Positions 53,192-64,000 of a stretch of DNA of 64,000 nt are shown here, one piece after another. Within the stretch, counting starts at the first letter, position 1, and the number at the start of each line of letters is the position of its first letter. The notes beneath the pieces were generated by a model that worked only from the letters and a program-made list of their open reading frames with translations, made no database searches and had not been told where the DNA came from. The DNA comes from Meconema thalassinum (lineage: Eukaryota; Arthropoda; Insecta; Orthoptera; Tettigoniidae). Position numbers and translations under genes: made by a program. The DNA is taken from contig OX336396.1 of NCBI GenBank assembly GCA_946902985.2, positions 231,153,297 to 231,217,296 of the forward strand, in the 5' to 3' direction.

Positions 53192-56100
53192 AGGAGACAG
53201 TCTACAAACGCAACAGTCGGAAGTTGAAGATGGATGGATAGTAGCGAACATACAAGAATGGATTGCTTTGCCAGAAGATTGCCTGGAGGAGACGGTGAAA
53301 CCACGGAACGATGAAATTAGGCAGTTACCCATTATTTACGCGAGGATTGGTGGAATTAATATAAGTTGTTTATTGGATACGGGGTCGCAGATCAGTCTGG
53401 TGTCGGAGGCCTTGGTTCGCGAGTTGGGACGGAGTCAGAATATTCCTGTGATTCCCGTACCACAACTCAAAGTGAGGGGTGTTATTCCTGAACGCACCGT
53501 CACTTGTAAACGTCAGGCATACTTAGAGCTGAACATATTGGAACACACTTTTGGGCAAACGTTCATTATCATGGCAAAGATGAATTTCAATATAATTCTT
53601 GGGGCAAATTTCATTTGTGACTATCAAGCAGTGATAGATTTGCACAAGAATACAGTCAGTTTTATAGAGTATGATCAACTGAAGAACGTGGGATTGCATA
53701 TGGATGAAATCACTACCGGAAGAGATGTAAATTCTTGGGCATTGGAAGCAATATCGGAAGAGACGGAAGAGGAGATACGAAAGGCAGAAGATAACATCAT
53801 AGAAGGAGCTGTTGTGGAACTAGATGAGGAGAGTGAATCCCAGGAGATATGGTCTTTATTAACAGAAGGAGATGACAGTGATGCACAATTTGAAGAGTTA
53901 CTACAGGAGCGGCTCAATGACATTCAACTTGGGGGTGAACATAGAAAACAATTGGAAGAGATTTTAAGGAAGCACAAAGCAGTATTCGATACAGTACCTG
54001 GGAAAATATTAAATTTCAAATATTCAATGCAAGTCGAGGATTGGTCACCTTTCAAAAGTAGATTGTACCCAATTCCGGAAAAATATCGTGGTCAAGTCAA
54101 GGTCATTATAGATGAGATGTTACAAGCTGGAGTGATAAGGAAGACACCTACACCTTATCTAAATGCGATTTTGGCAGTCACAAAACCAAATGGATCTATT
54201 AGACTTTGTTTAGATGCCAGAAATCTCAACATGAGACTCATTTTTCCTCAGTATGACAGAGCGCCAATTATCACAGACGTTCTAAAAGGATTTAAGAACA
54301 AGAGCATCTATTCATCAGTAGACCTGACGAGTTCGTTCCACCATATTGAATTGGATGTGAAGTCACAGCTTCTAACTGGCTTCTTATTCGATAACAAAAC
54401 GTTCTGATTCGTCCGAATGCCTTTCGGAGTCAAAACAGTGGGCTGTGCTTTAATCCGAGCCGTGGATCGGAATCTAACCGAGGAAGTTAAGGAGATGACG
54501 GTGTGCTACATTGATGACATTCTGCTGGCATCCGACAACATTGAAATTCACATGGAAAATTTAGATAAAGTATTAGGCAACCTTAATGCACCAAATTTCA
54601 AAGAAAACCTGAGGAAATCGCATTTCTTCAAGAGCGAGATCTTATATTTCGGTCACATCATTGACAAGGAGGGAGTGAAGCCAAACCCAGCTAAGATCGA
54701 AGCGATAAAGAATTTCCCTACACCAACGAGAGTCAAGCACATTCGGGCTTTCTTAGGCGTAACGGGATTCTTTAAAGAAAACTGTCCAGGTTACACGGTG
54801 ACTGTAGCTCCAATGCAGGAAATGCTAAAAAAAAAGAATAATAAACGGTTGTGGAATGCGGAATGCGAGAAGGCGTTCCAAGCAACTAAACAGCTACTGG
54901 AAAACTGCATTAAGTTAGGATATCCAGATTTCAAGCACACATTTATAATCCAAGCGGATGCTTCATTAATTGGTATAGGTGCCATGCTCTACAAAGAAGA
55001 TCCAGCTAACCTGCAACATAAAACATATTTGGCATTTGTCAGCCGAAAATTGCGTAAGCACGAGCGCAATTATACTGTAACGGAACTAGAGCTGTTGGCC
55101 ATCCTCCATGCGCTTCAACAATGGAAACGAATAATTTATGGATACCCCATTGTTGTCAGGACTGATCACAAGGCACTAACATTCTTGTTTAAGACGTCGA
55201 TGGCAAGCGAACGTGTGACACGTTGGTCTATATATATTCAGCAGTTTAGCATTGAGATTGAACATTGTCCAGGGAAGATGAACGTGATCCCGGATGCACT
55301 CAGCAGGAACCCAGAGCCTGATGTTGAAGAAACAGCGATGGTACAACACTTGGAGTTAACACCGAAGGACCGGGAATTCTTGGAGGAGTTACGTGAGATA
55401 CAGCGAGAACAGGAAACGGAACCATGGATGATGCTATTAATTCAATACTTCAGAAAGCAGCTACCTACAGGAACACCTGCATTTCGAGAAGCGAAAGCAA
55501 AAGAAGGAAGATGTGTTTATATCAACAATTTGCTGCACAAATGGGTAGATAATGACCACACCAAGTTACGCATACTTGTACCTGCATCTTTACAGCGAGG
55601 ATTGACATGGCATACTCACGAAAGTTACGGTCACGTGGGCGTAGACAAGTGCGAAGCGACAATAGGAGAGACATTTACATGGCCACGTATGTGAACAACT
55701 ATATGTGACGTCATTACGACTTGTGATCCTTGTCAGAGGACAAAGCCCAATAACTATTTGATGAGGCAGTATCCTAGACCATTGCTACCTCAGAAACCCT
55801 GCGAGCTAGTGGCCCTGGACTGTTTCGGTCCAATCCCGAAAGGTAGGCGAGGTTGCCGTCACATGCTAGTGTGCATTGATGTGTTTTCTAAGTTTGTCGT
55901 ATTATGCCCCATTCAGAAAACTACATCGAAACAAGTACTCAGTCGTATTCGAAATAGAGTTATTCCAATCCTTGGAAAACCAGAATTTATATTGTCAGAC
56001 CATGGCAGCTATTTTACAAGCGCCGAATTCAAGAAAGGTATGGAGGACATGGGTATAAAACACGTTTTAAGCAGTATCCGACATGCCCAAGCTAATCCAA

Positions 56101-56648
56101 ATGAGCGAGCTATAAAATGTGTAACATCATACCTGAGAATCTTCATTCCCAAAGAACATCATAAGTGGGTGGATAAAATTAAGGATGTAGAGACGTGCAT
56201 GAATTCTACCAGGCACGAGTCAACAGGACAGATCCCTATGGTCTTACACAAAAACGAATATCCAGTGAGAACGTGGAAAAGAATCATTAACTGCCCACAA
56301 GATCCCATGATAGCACCTGACCTGCGAAGAGAGAGAACGAGAGCCTACATAAGAAAACAAGCAGATCGCAGATTACGGCGATTGAGAAATAAGAGATTTC
56401 ACCGTGATCTAGAAATCAACCAGCTCGTTTTGGTGAAACGACCCGCTACATCGGATCCAGAGAAGAAGATCTTCAGCAAATTCTGTGAGAAGTTCATAGG
56501 ACCCTATTCCATTGTAAGAAACCTAGGAAATAATGCATACAGAGTGAAAGAGTTAAGCACAGGAACCATGTCGGTCTACAATGCAGCCAATTTAAAAACG
56601 TATCGAAGAAGCGAGCCATGGGAGCGCCGAAATAATGATGCAGTGTAA
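53130..56648 (+). pseudogene. pol: pol of the LTR element, two in-frame stops
   Basis: It overlaps the end of gag by 62 bp in the frame one base downstream, so expression would need a +1 (or -2) shift; an A8 run lies in the overlap (53169-53176). Domains: protease with LLDTGSQISLVSE (Asp at residue 83), RT from about 53990 with FKSRLYPIPEKYR, VIRKTPTPYLNAILAVTKPN, and the catalytic YIDD at about 54507-54518, RNase H (QADASLIGIGAMLY; TELELLAILHAL; RTDHKAL), integrase zinc-binding HTHESYGHVG...CDPC, and integrase core D, D, E at residues 21, 81 and 116 of the last segment (LDCFGP, SDHGSYF, NPNERA), with 34 residues between the last two. In-frame TGA codons at 54405-54407 (inside RT) and 55692-55694 (inside the integrase zinc finger) disable it. 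Otherwise it is well preserved. Confidence 0.9.
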
Positions 56649-56964
56649 ATATATGGACGTCCTATATCAACCAAGTGGACGGGGGGCAGTTGAGTACGGC
56701 ACGTGAAGAAGGAAGTGGAGATGGTGTTGACAAACATTAACGAGACAGGCAGAGTGTTGCCTAAGGCATCAGCGCGTCACGCAAGCAGTTGAGAGGGTGA
56801 GGTCCAAGCAGGAAATAAAACGAGTAAATGCCATTCAAGACAGGAGCGGCTAGACCAAGTAATAGAAAAGGGGTGATTCTGAAATAAAACAAATTGGCCT
56901 ACGGAAGTATTTTAAAAATTATCGACTTTATCCTAAGTTCGAAATTTTGTGAGTGGATGAGTTG
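56649..56964 (+). other. Region between pol and 3' LTR
   Basis: 316 bp, no frame long enough for an envelope protein. Contains the candidate polypurine tract AGAAAAGGGG at 56863-56872. Confidence 0.5.
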
Positions 56965-59434
56965 TGAACCCTTTATCCTCTGATGGATAAATGATTCGAT
57001 GTTTTATTTCTACAATCAATTAATATTTCCACCAGCGTCATGAAATAGCCAGACGAAGATGAGGAAACTTCAAGCATTTGTTGGAGACAGTGGGAACATA
57101 CCTGCAGCAGTTTGACAAAAGGCTAAATACTTTAGGATTGTGAAAAGAAAGAGCCTCGCAATTTTTCAGAAGGACAGGTGGTGGCTGCCTCAAAATAGAA
57201 GGGACGCGTGGTGAGATACGCTTATGGCATGTTCATTGTACTATTCGCGCCTAGAAAAAATATAATGCAGTAACGTGAGAGGCTGATGGTACTACTGGAC
57301 ACTCCTACGAGGCCGAGGTCTGATAAAAACCGCGAACGTATTGAAAAAGTGGAACCAATGGGAGATGAATGCTTACGAACGCGCCAAGTCTAGCTTGGGC
57401 ACGCGATAGCTAGCGTTAACGCGGAAGATCGGCTAGACAACATCTCTACGATCGATTCTTGAATTAATGGGCATATTCTTGACCTGCGCAATTTTACGAG
57501 TTCAGTGATATTTGTTTCATTCCTGTACCACTATTATTTTGAAATTTTTTATATAATTTCCCCCTCTATCGATACCTAGGGCCAGTTCATTTATAAGTGG
57601 CGTGAAGAGCCAAGAATTACTATTACATTTTGTGCGTCTGAGGACGTAAACTTATTACATTGTGTGTGTCGGGAGACACAGGTTATTACTACATTTTGCG
57701 CGTCTGAGGACGTAGGCACTTGTACTTTGCGGGTCATGAGGACACAGATTTTTATTAATATAAATGTGTTGTAAATTCAGTGTGATAGATAGTCACAGTA
57801 CTATTTTGTAGGGACAGTATCATCGACAATTCGCCAACAGACTGTTCTGGGGAAATAAGTACCTAAAACGGTGAATTTAGTAGTCAGATATCGAGTGTGT
57901 AATAATCTATAACTTTTTGCATCAGCACGAGAGATGACATCGCTTGTCCTGGAAGAAGTTTGGAACTGTCAACACTCCGTCGAGATGTTTGAGACGAGCT
58001 AAGCAGCATTAAGTAGGGAGATGGCAGCAGATGTCCGTTGACGGTGACTGGCCGAGGATGAGTACTGAATAATATTCTTATTATCTGACAAATTAACTTA
58101 TGGTATATGGGACATATTTTCCTTGTAAATATCTTGCTTGTGTTGATTAACGTAGTGTATTTAGTTTTGGTCTGACAAACCTTTTGCATGGAAACAGCTC
58201 GCACAATTTCTCTTAGTCGTAAGTTCCTGTTTGTTTGTTTGTTTTAACTAACGTAGCTATGTGGACAACCGTGTTTGCATAGGTGTACGCAATGTGGTTA
58301 AGAAACGTCTCTCGGAGATATGTTGTGTTTCAGAAGTTGGACTGAATTAATATAATCATACAGTAGATTGGAGGGTAAATTAATCTTTGTAATGTTTATT
58401 ATTGATCAGATTCAGTGAGTTTATTGCCGTTGGAGCAATGTGAGTTGTGGCGAAGAGCAGTCAGCTCTTTCGTAGGTTTTATTTCTTAATTAGATTGTGA
58501 GCATCTGATTCAGCCGACCTGTGTGAAAAGTGTTATGTCATTCCCAGCAGTGTGTGTGTGTATTTTATTGGTCATTACAAGCGGGAATATCAGCGTAGAC
58601 TGATTTCTGTCAGCTTGGTGCCAAGTCCATATCGTTACCTTGCGAGGACATATGAGGCTATATCGATTAATGTCTTACCATATGTTTATGTGGTTGAGAT
58701 TTGTTGCTGTTGATTCTACGAGATAACGGGACAGTTGGTCAAGTTATTTTTACACACTGGAGTTGGACGATGACAAGAGTTGTGGTAGGGGGAAGCTGTT
58801 TTCACAAGGCGGGCTGAAAAGATTGCATCAAGGTCATTAGTGGAGTGCTTGTTGGCTCCGTAAAATTACTTGAAATACAGAATAAGAACTGATTAATGGT
58901 AAAAATTGTTTAAATAAATGGGAGTTGCCTACGAATCACTATAATCTCCGAAGCGTTAGCTTAACGTGCATTTTTGTTCATATAATGTAATTTCAGCCGG
59001 TGAGGCTTTTGTTGTTGTTGGTTCCATTCCATATTTATGTTCCGTATTGGTGACCCGTGCCGTCACGTGCGATGCTGTCTTTTCCTTATTTGTGTATTGA
59101 GCAATTGGCCGAGTTGGCAGCTCATTTGTCAGATGCGTCATCGCACTGAAGGAGGGTCTCGAGGGAGATTCCTGTAAATATTAGATTTTAGATTGTGGGT
59201 CAGCATTAATTTTTAAGGGTCTTTATTAGTGTTGTGTCCCATATCCGTAAACGTTGATTTACGAGATGATTGTTCGTAAGCATCGTGGCTGTTACCCGAT
59301 GTAAACGAACAGTCATCCAAGTACTCATCTCTCGTAGTTAGTCATTACGCGTACATAAAATCCCAATGCAAGTTAGTGGAACTTGGATCCACATTTTTTT
59401 ATGAGGGGGAGATCCGTCTGACTCCTCAACGTTG
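56965..59434 (+). mobile_element. 3' LTR of the Ty3/gypsy element
   Basis: 2470 bp, collinear with 47363-49828. The differences include a 4-base GTTT insertion near 58240 and scattered substitutions, more than half of them transitions. The antisense frame 57884-58204 differs from its partner at one residue only. The flank after 59434 (TGTCCTGGCC) does not match the flank before 47363 (TTCGTAC), so no target-site duplication is evident. Confidence 0.9.
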
Positions 59435-61663
59435 TGTCCTGGCCCCAGCCCTTTAGGAAAGGACTGTGCCTATAAATACATAAAATATAATCGGAGGTAA
59501 CTTCGTAAAAGACGACATGGCAACGCGACTACGGAGTAAGCCGTAGGTCATAGACCTAGGCTCCAACAGCAAGCACTTGGACAGGACACAGCGGACATTA
59601 CACTCCCAACATACCGCTGACTGGACTGACATCGCACCTTTTACTTATAAATAAAGGTACGAACACGCGCCGCGGTCTCTTAGGAACGTGGACTCTTCTG
59701 AACTGGGACGGAGTGACAGTCCTACACTCTATAGGAGTTGTGCTACGTCGGACCGATATGGGGGATGGCCCCATATCGAGTCCCAACGCCACCATCATCA
59801 TGGAAGACCGGTATTAACGGTGGGGTGAGTGACATCGTGCCTGCTTAATTCCTTTTCCCCCTAGATTATTATTTCCATCCTCCCCTATTGCAATTGCCAC
59901 TATTTCTTAATAAACCCCCTTTCTGAACAGTCTATTGACTACCTTTTTATTTCGTTTAGGTTAAGAAGCCCTTCCCTTTAGATTAGTACCTAGTTTTAAG
60001 ATCTACATTGAACGCTGACATGCAGGAGGCGCTGCACCGCCAGCGTGCGGCCTAGAGGTGAGCTAGGTGAGTATTAATCCCTCCCGCCAATTCCCCTGTA
60101 TGTAAATTGCTCTCTAAACGTGTCCGCAGTTCTTCCTAAAACAATCCCAACCTCTTACAAATTCGCCAAGCTACAACCCCAATTTAGATTAATTTCATCC
60201 CCTAGATTTAGTATTTGTATTGGCATCCCTCTCAGATACAATACAAATGGTGGGAGGCGCGGGTTAGTCAAACCAACAACACCCTTAACATAACAGATAC
60301 AATACAAATGGAGGAGGCCCGGGGTATCGTGACGTTGTCGTCAGACAACGCCTACAGGAGTTCAGACAACGAATTTCTACGATACAGGTCCCTAAAAACC
60401 CTCTTATGCAGCCAAGCAAAATTTACCCAAAATTAAGGAAATTTTTTTGAAGTACGGGTCAAATATTATTTTTTGATACCCACCCACACCCGCCCCAGTA
60501 ACTAATACATATTTAAACGCCCCCTATACTCATTACAGTAGCCAAGCGAGTGAGACAATTTAAATCCCCCCGAGAAGAATTTTTTTTAGTAGATTAAGTT
60601 AGAGAATATTTTTAGTACACAATAATTATAATCCCTCCACCCCCACCCTTTTAAGATTTCGCGATAAACACCTCTTACGCCAAGCGATTTGAATAGTAAC
60701 AACCCCTATCTAATAAGTCACTAGGAATATTAACGGAAGCCTAGTAGGAAGAGGTATTGATAACTTCCCTACTATATTCAGAGAAAATTGCTCCTTATTT
60801 CAGATTAGACCCCCCACAATGAAGCTCTATTAGGAATAAGATTGTGATATCCCATAGGATAAATGGAATGAATAAATAACTTTGTATTTTTTACAGCAGT
60901 GCAACTATAAATTGTATATGATTGTAGGCTAAAATATTTTCTTCTGAATCCATTTTAGTATAACTTAGCGGAAGGTAGTATTGGCTAGATGCTTACATAG
61001 AGTTAGGAGACCTTGCAATCACATTTCTGCAAGGTGCCGCAATAATTAGTTTGTAAACGCATTCAGTCAAGACGTACTACAGTTTCTCTTATGTTCTGAA
61101 AGCCGACCACAGAGGAAATGCTTATTTGTCCATTGTAACACAATCCAATATGCCATATGACTAACACGTGCTCAGCACACCGTCCGCCGCAAGGACATTA
61201 AACCTGACACTATCTCGCTAGCTCAGCGTGCAGATGCACTCGAGCGGAAGCCAGACACCTTGAGTTCAATTCCTGGCACCATTCACTCACACGCCAGATG
61301 ACCTTGCATAAGTTTGCCTGTATTATTTTTGTTTTCAATGCGAAGCGTGCGATAGTAGAAAAAACGCACTAATGATTTTAAAGATGTAAGCGTAAAGTAC
61401 ACTCTTAAGGTAGAATTCTTTTTCCAGCAGTACATTTCAAACAGAACATTCAGTTAGCAAAGAAAACACCATTCCCTCACGAAGTAACATAGGTGAGAAA
61501 GCAATCCAGTAGGAATTTATGAAAAACGCCGACAAATGCACGGCGATATCAGTATAGCATAAATGCGTAAGCACGGACTTGGGCACAGCAGGGCAACATC
61601 GCAACGTACGACAATTGTTATCAAGAGTATCATCGTTAGTATATTAGTAATAAGTATTAAGTA
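59435..61663. other. Unassigned sequence; tRNA-like box pair at 61211-61283
   Basis: 59435-59830 is fairly GC-rich with an ACTCCCAACATACCGCTGAC stretch and no recognised gene. At 60234 and 60295 the phrase CAGATACAATACAAATGG is repeated 61 bp apart. C-rich pyrimidine blocks fill 59850-60660. At 61211-61283 TAGCTCAGCGTG and GAGTTCAATTCC resemble A and B boxes, suggesting the head of a degenerate tRNA-derived SINE on the plus strand; the expected cloverleaf is not convincing. Confidence 0.35.
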
Positions 61664-62031
61664 ATTTAAGTGAAGTTGATAGATATCTTGAGCTGGCACA
61701 ATAGTTCGCACAGCCTCAAGAACACGACGTTATTGATATCTTGCAGCAGGTCCATGGGTGCACCTTGCTTTGAGATAAGGGAAGTATTAAGTGAAGTTGA
61801 TAGATATCTTGAGCTGGCACAATAGTTCGCACAGCCTCAAGAACACGACGTTATTGATATCTTGCAGCAGGTCCATGGGTGAGCATTGCTTTGAGATAAG
61901 GGAAATATTAAGTGAAGTTGATAGATATCTTGAGCAGGCACAATGGTTAGCACAGCCTCAAGAACACGACGTTATTGATATCTTGCAGCAGGTCCGAGGG
62001 AGGACATCGCTTTGAGATAAGGGTAGTATGG
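61664..62031 (+). repeat. 121-bp tandem repeat, three units
   Basis: TGAAGTTGATAGATATCTTG recurs at 61671, 61792 and 61913. Each unit continues with CCTCAAGAACACGACGTTAT and TTGCAGCAGGTCC and ends GCTTTGAGATAAGGG. Units are nearly identical, implying recent duplication. Confidence 0.95.
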
Positions 62032-62400
62032 AGGAGATTAAGGAGATATTAACACACCTACGTTGATAACAAATGCCATTAATAAATAAGATTAGTGTCC
62101 ACACCGTGGCCCCAAAGTCCACAATTTACGCAAGCCAAATGCTTACAAGTAGAAACGTCACACCCAGAGGGAAGTAATTAGTTACAGGTATATTGGTCAA
62201 TATAATAATGACAACCGGCGACCGAAGACTATCATTTCAGATTCAGGGACCTAGCCAACCCGCTGAACACGTTAGAAGTAGTCCAGATATTAGAACGCTA
62301 CTGAACTTTGAAAGGACATAGCCAACCCTTTCGCCTAGATGACGTTCGTTTTAATACTTTCAGGGAATTAAACCCTCCACGTTATACATCTTGTGGCGGT
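62032..62400. other. Spacer between two tandem arrays
   Basis: No gene or repeat recognised. Confidence 0.35.
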
Positions 62401-62890
62401 CAATTCAAACTTAATACATAATAAATTTAACGGCCGCTGGGACGCGTTCTGTATCGAAGTACGGACAGCCTGCCAACAGCCGATAACTTTATAGTATTCT
62501 GATAAAATATTAGAAAATATGTATATTAAAATAAACTTAATACGTAATGAATTTAACGGCCACTGGGATGCGTTCTGTATCGAAGTACGAACAGCCTGCC
62601 AACAGCCGATAACTTTATAGTATTCTGATAAAATATTAGGAAATATGTATATTAAAATAAACTTAATACACAATGAACTTAACGGCCACTGGGATGCGTT
62701 CTGTATCGAAGTACGGACAGCCTGCCAACAGCCGATAACTTTATAGTATTCTGATAAGATGTTAGGAGATATTTATATTAAAATAAACCCAATACAGCAT
62801 GGATTTAACGTCCGATGGAATGCGTCCTGTATCGAAGTACGGACAGTCTACCAACAGACGATATCTCTTTGGTATTATGTTTAACATGAG
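62401..62890 (+). repeat. About 125-bp tandem repeat, four units
   Basis: AAACTTAATAC or a variant recurs at 62407, 62533, 62658 and 62784. Units share TCTGTATCGAAGTACGGACA, GCCAACAGCCGATAACTTT and AGTATTCTGATAA. The fourth unit is the most diverged, as expected at an array edge. Frames on the minus strand over the array are not genes. Confidence 0.95.
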
Positions 62891-64000
62891 GAAATAGTGA
62901 CACGTTTTATGATATTGTAGCATAGTAGGTAAACTGAAACCTACACCGCTGGACACATTTGCTGATTTTCTATATAAAGAGTGACACCACTTGGTTAAAA
63001 GTCATAATCACATGCATCCGTATTTTCTATGACAAGAAGGCAATAGGATATGTAAAAGAAATAAAACTGTGCAACTCAGGCATAATATTAGTCATTCCAT
63101 ATAGAGCAACCCCATTATATTCTTACGGAGCAAAGGTAGGCATTTAATTGCAAATACAGCCCCCATTAATTTTATTAAAGAGCAAAAGTAACGAACTTCA
63201 GTGAAAAAAAATAACGGTACCAGGGTAAACCAATCCCTCTGTACAAAACGTTAAGAGAGATTTCTGATTTCAGACTAATTATACGGTGTACAATCCTGTA
63301 ATCCCCCAGTAGGACATACATGCAGGATGCCCCCAGGATGAACGTGACGCAAGACCAAAGTTACAACACGCATGGCAGCAAACAGCAGTCAAAACCTACA
63401 AACCATACTAGAATGTCAGCCGATTTAGGCAGGAGCCTTCAGCTATTTATTAACAATACTTCAATGTTAATTTTTTTTCTCTTAATAACTTAACTACATG
63501 TTTTTTTACGCACTTCATCAAGTAACATTGACGGAATTTCACGTTTTCTAGGATATTTTTACAATTTTATTTCATCATCCCCCACGTTGTAAGGAGGTTA
63601 TTCATAGTAGCGCACCCTCATAGCTACACTTGGCCTAGAGTACAATACACTACATTTTTTCTTTCCCTTTTTTATACACGCTACAAAGGGCGCGTGCTAG
63701 TTCATAAGGGATCGCCATTATTTAAGCTCCTTACAGCATCATTTCCCATCGTAGGAAAATTACAGTTATGTATGCATCCTCGAGGCAGGGCTCGACTTGA
63801 CGGCATCGTACGCAAGTCACGCACTAGTCCGAGTACGGTGCTAATAATGTAAATTTCCTATGCGATTTCATTAAAGATACATCTTTCAGTTTCATTTAAT
63901 TCAATTTATATTTCCGCTGAAATTCCATTTATTAGTTTTCTTCAATTTTAACAAAACAATGTCAACACTTTTATGAAAATTTTAACTCTGCCAAATGGGC
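62891..64000. other. Right end of window, no gene recognised
   Basis: AT-rich sequence to the window edge; no feature I can support. Confidence 0.35.

Larger units (their letters stand above)
47363..59434 (+). mobile_element. Ty3/gypsy LTR retrotransposon (Metaviridae-like), 12.1 kb
   Basis: Layout: 5' LTR, 0.97-kb leader, gag, pol (protease, RT, RNase H, integrase), about 320 bp, 3' LTR. The order RT-RNaseH-integrase identifies Ty3/gypsy. No envelope gene fits between pol and the 3' LTR. No convincing primer-binding site directly follows the 5' LTR, and the purine-rich AGAAAAGGGG (56863-56872) lies about 90 bp before the 3' LTR rather than next to it. No target-site duplication is visible. 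Gag and pol carry stops, so this copy is not autonomous. Confidence 0.9.

Noticed and set aside
52734..53332. Minus-strand frames over gag/pol
   Set aside because: Shadows of the plus-strand gag and pol coding sequence.

Overview
This is a repeat-dominated stretch of an animal genome. The best fit is an insect with a large, AT-rich genome; a polyneopteran such as an orthopteran or stick insect is my guess from the repeat style, but no host marker gene allows a species call. I found no intact host gene. The only full-length coding sequence I trust is a Tc1-type transposase (43657-44682, minus). Almost everything else is mobile elements in every state of decay, many of them nested, plus tandem arrays and palindromes.

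Left part (1-10120): two plus-strand copies of a Helentron-like non-autonomous family (called H1 here), a tRNA-derived SINE, a 620-bp T-rich/A-rich giant hairpin (4207-4825), a SINE inserted in another SINE of the same family, and then a composite structure. In that structure two 45-51 bp minisatellites (5826-6430, 9650-10120) flank two inverted arms of about 340 bp, and each arm carries a hammerhead-ribozyme-like motif. Between the arms sits a non-autonomous Helitron, which itself holds a SINE.

Middle (10120-31040): LINE relics, a 92-bp palindrome, about 1.7 kb of TTTC/TTAC/TTCC microsatellite (13620-15359), a SINE split by a hAT element that carries a LINE fragment, more H1 copies, three tRNA-SINE insertions with clear target-site duplications, a mariner derivative made of two inverted 3' ends, and a 1.1-kb segmental duplication (28266-31038).

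31417-40185: three Helitron-like elements end to end. One contains 13-14 copies of a 163-164 bp satellite. These are followed by a MITE and an internally deleted mariner.

42298-47360: an IS630/mariner-type deletion derivative with about 150-bp terminal repeats, the intact Tc1 element inside a SINE tail, another hammerhead-like repeat, and a second mariner made of inverted 3' ends that was later split by a SINE.

47363-59434: a 12-kb Ty3/gypsy LTR retrotransposon with unusually long LTRs (about 2.47 kb, about 1.3% diverged by eye). Its gag and pol are recognisable but broken by in-frame stops and a frameshift. 59435-64000 is anonymous sequence with two short tandem arrays (121 bp x3, about 125 bp x4).

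For discovery, the main items are the recurring hammerhead-like motifs in one dispersed repeat family, the repeated production of inverted 3'-end mariner derivatives, the satellite-bearing Helitron, and the intact Tc1 copy.
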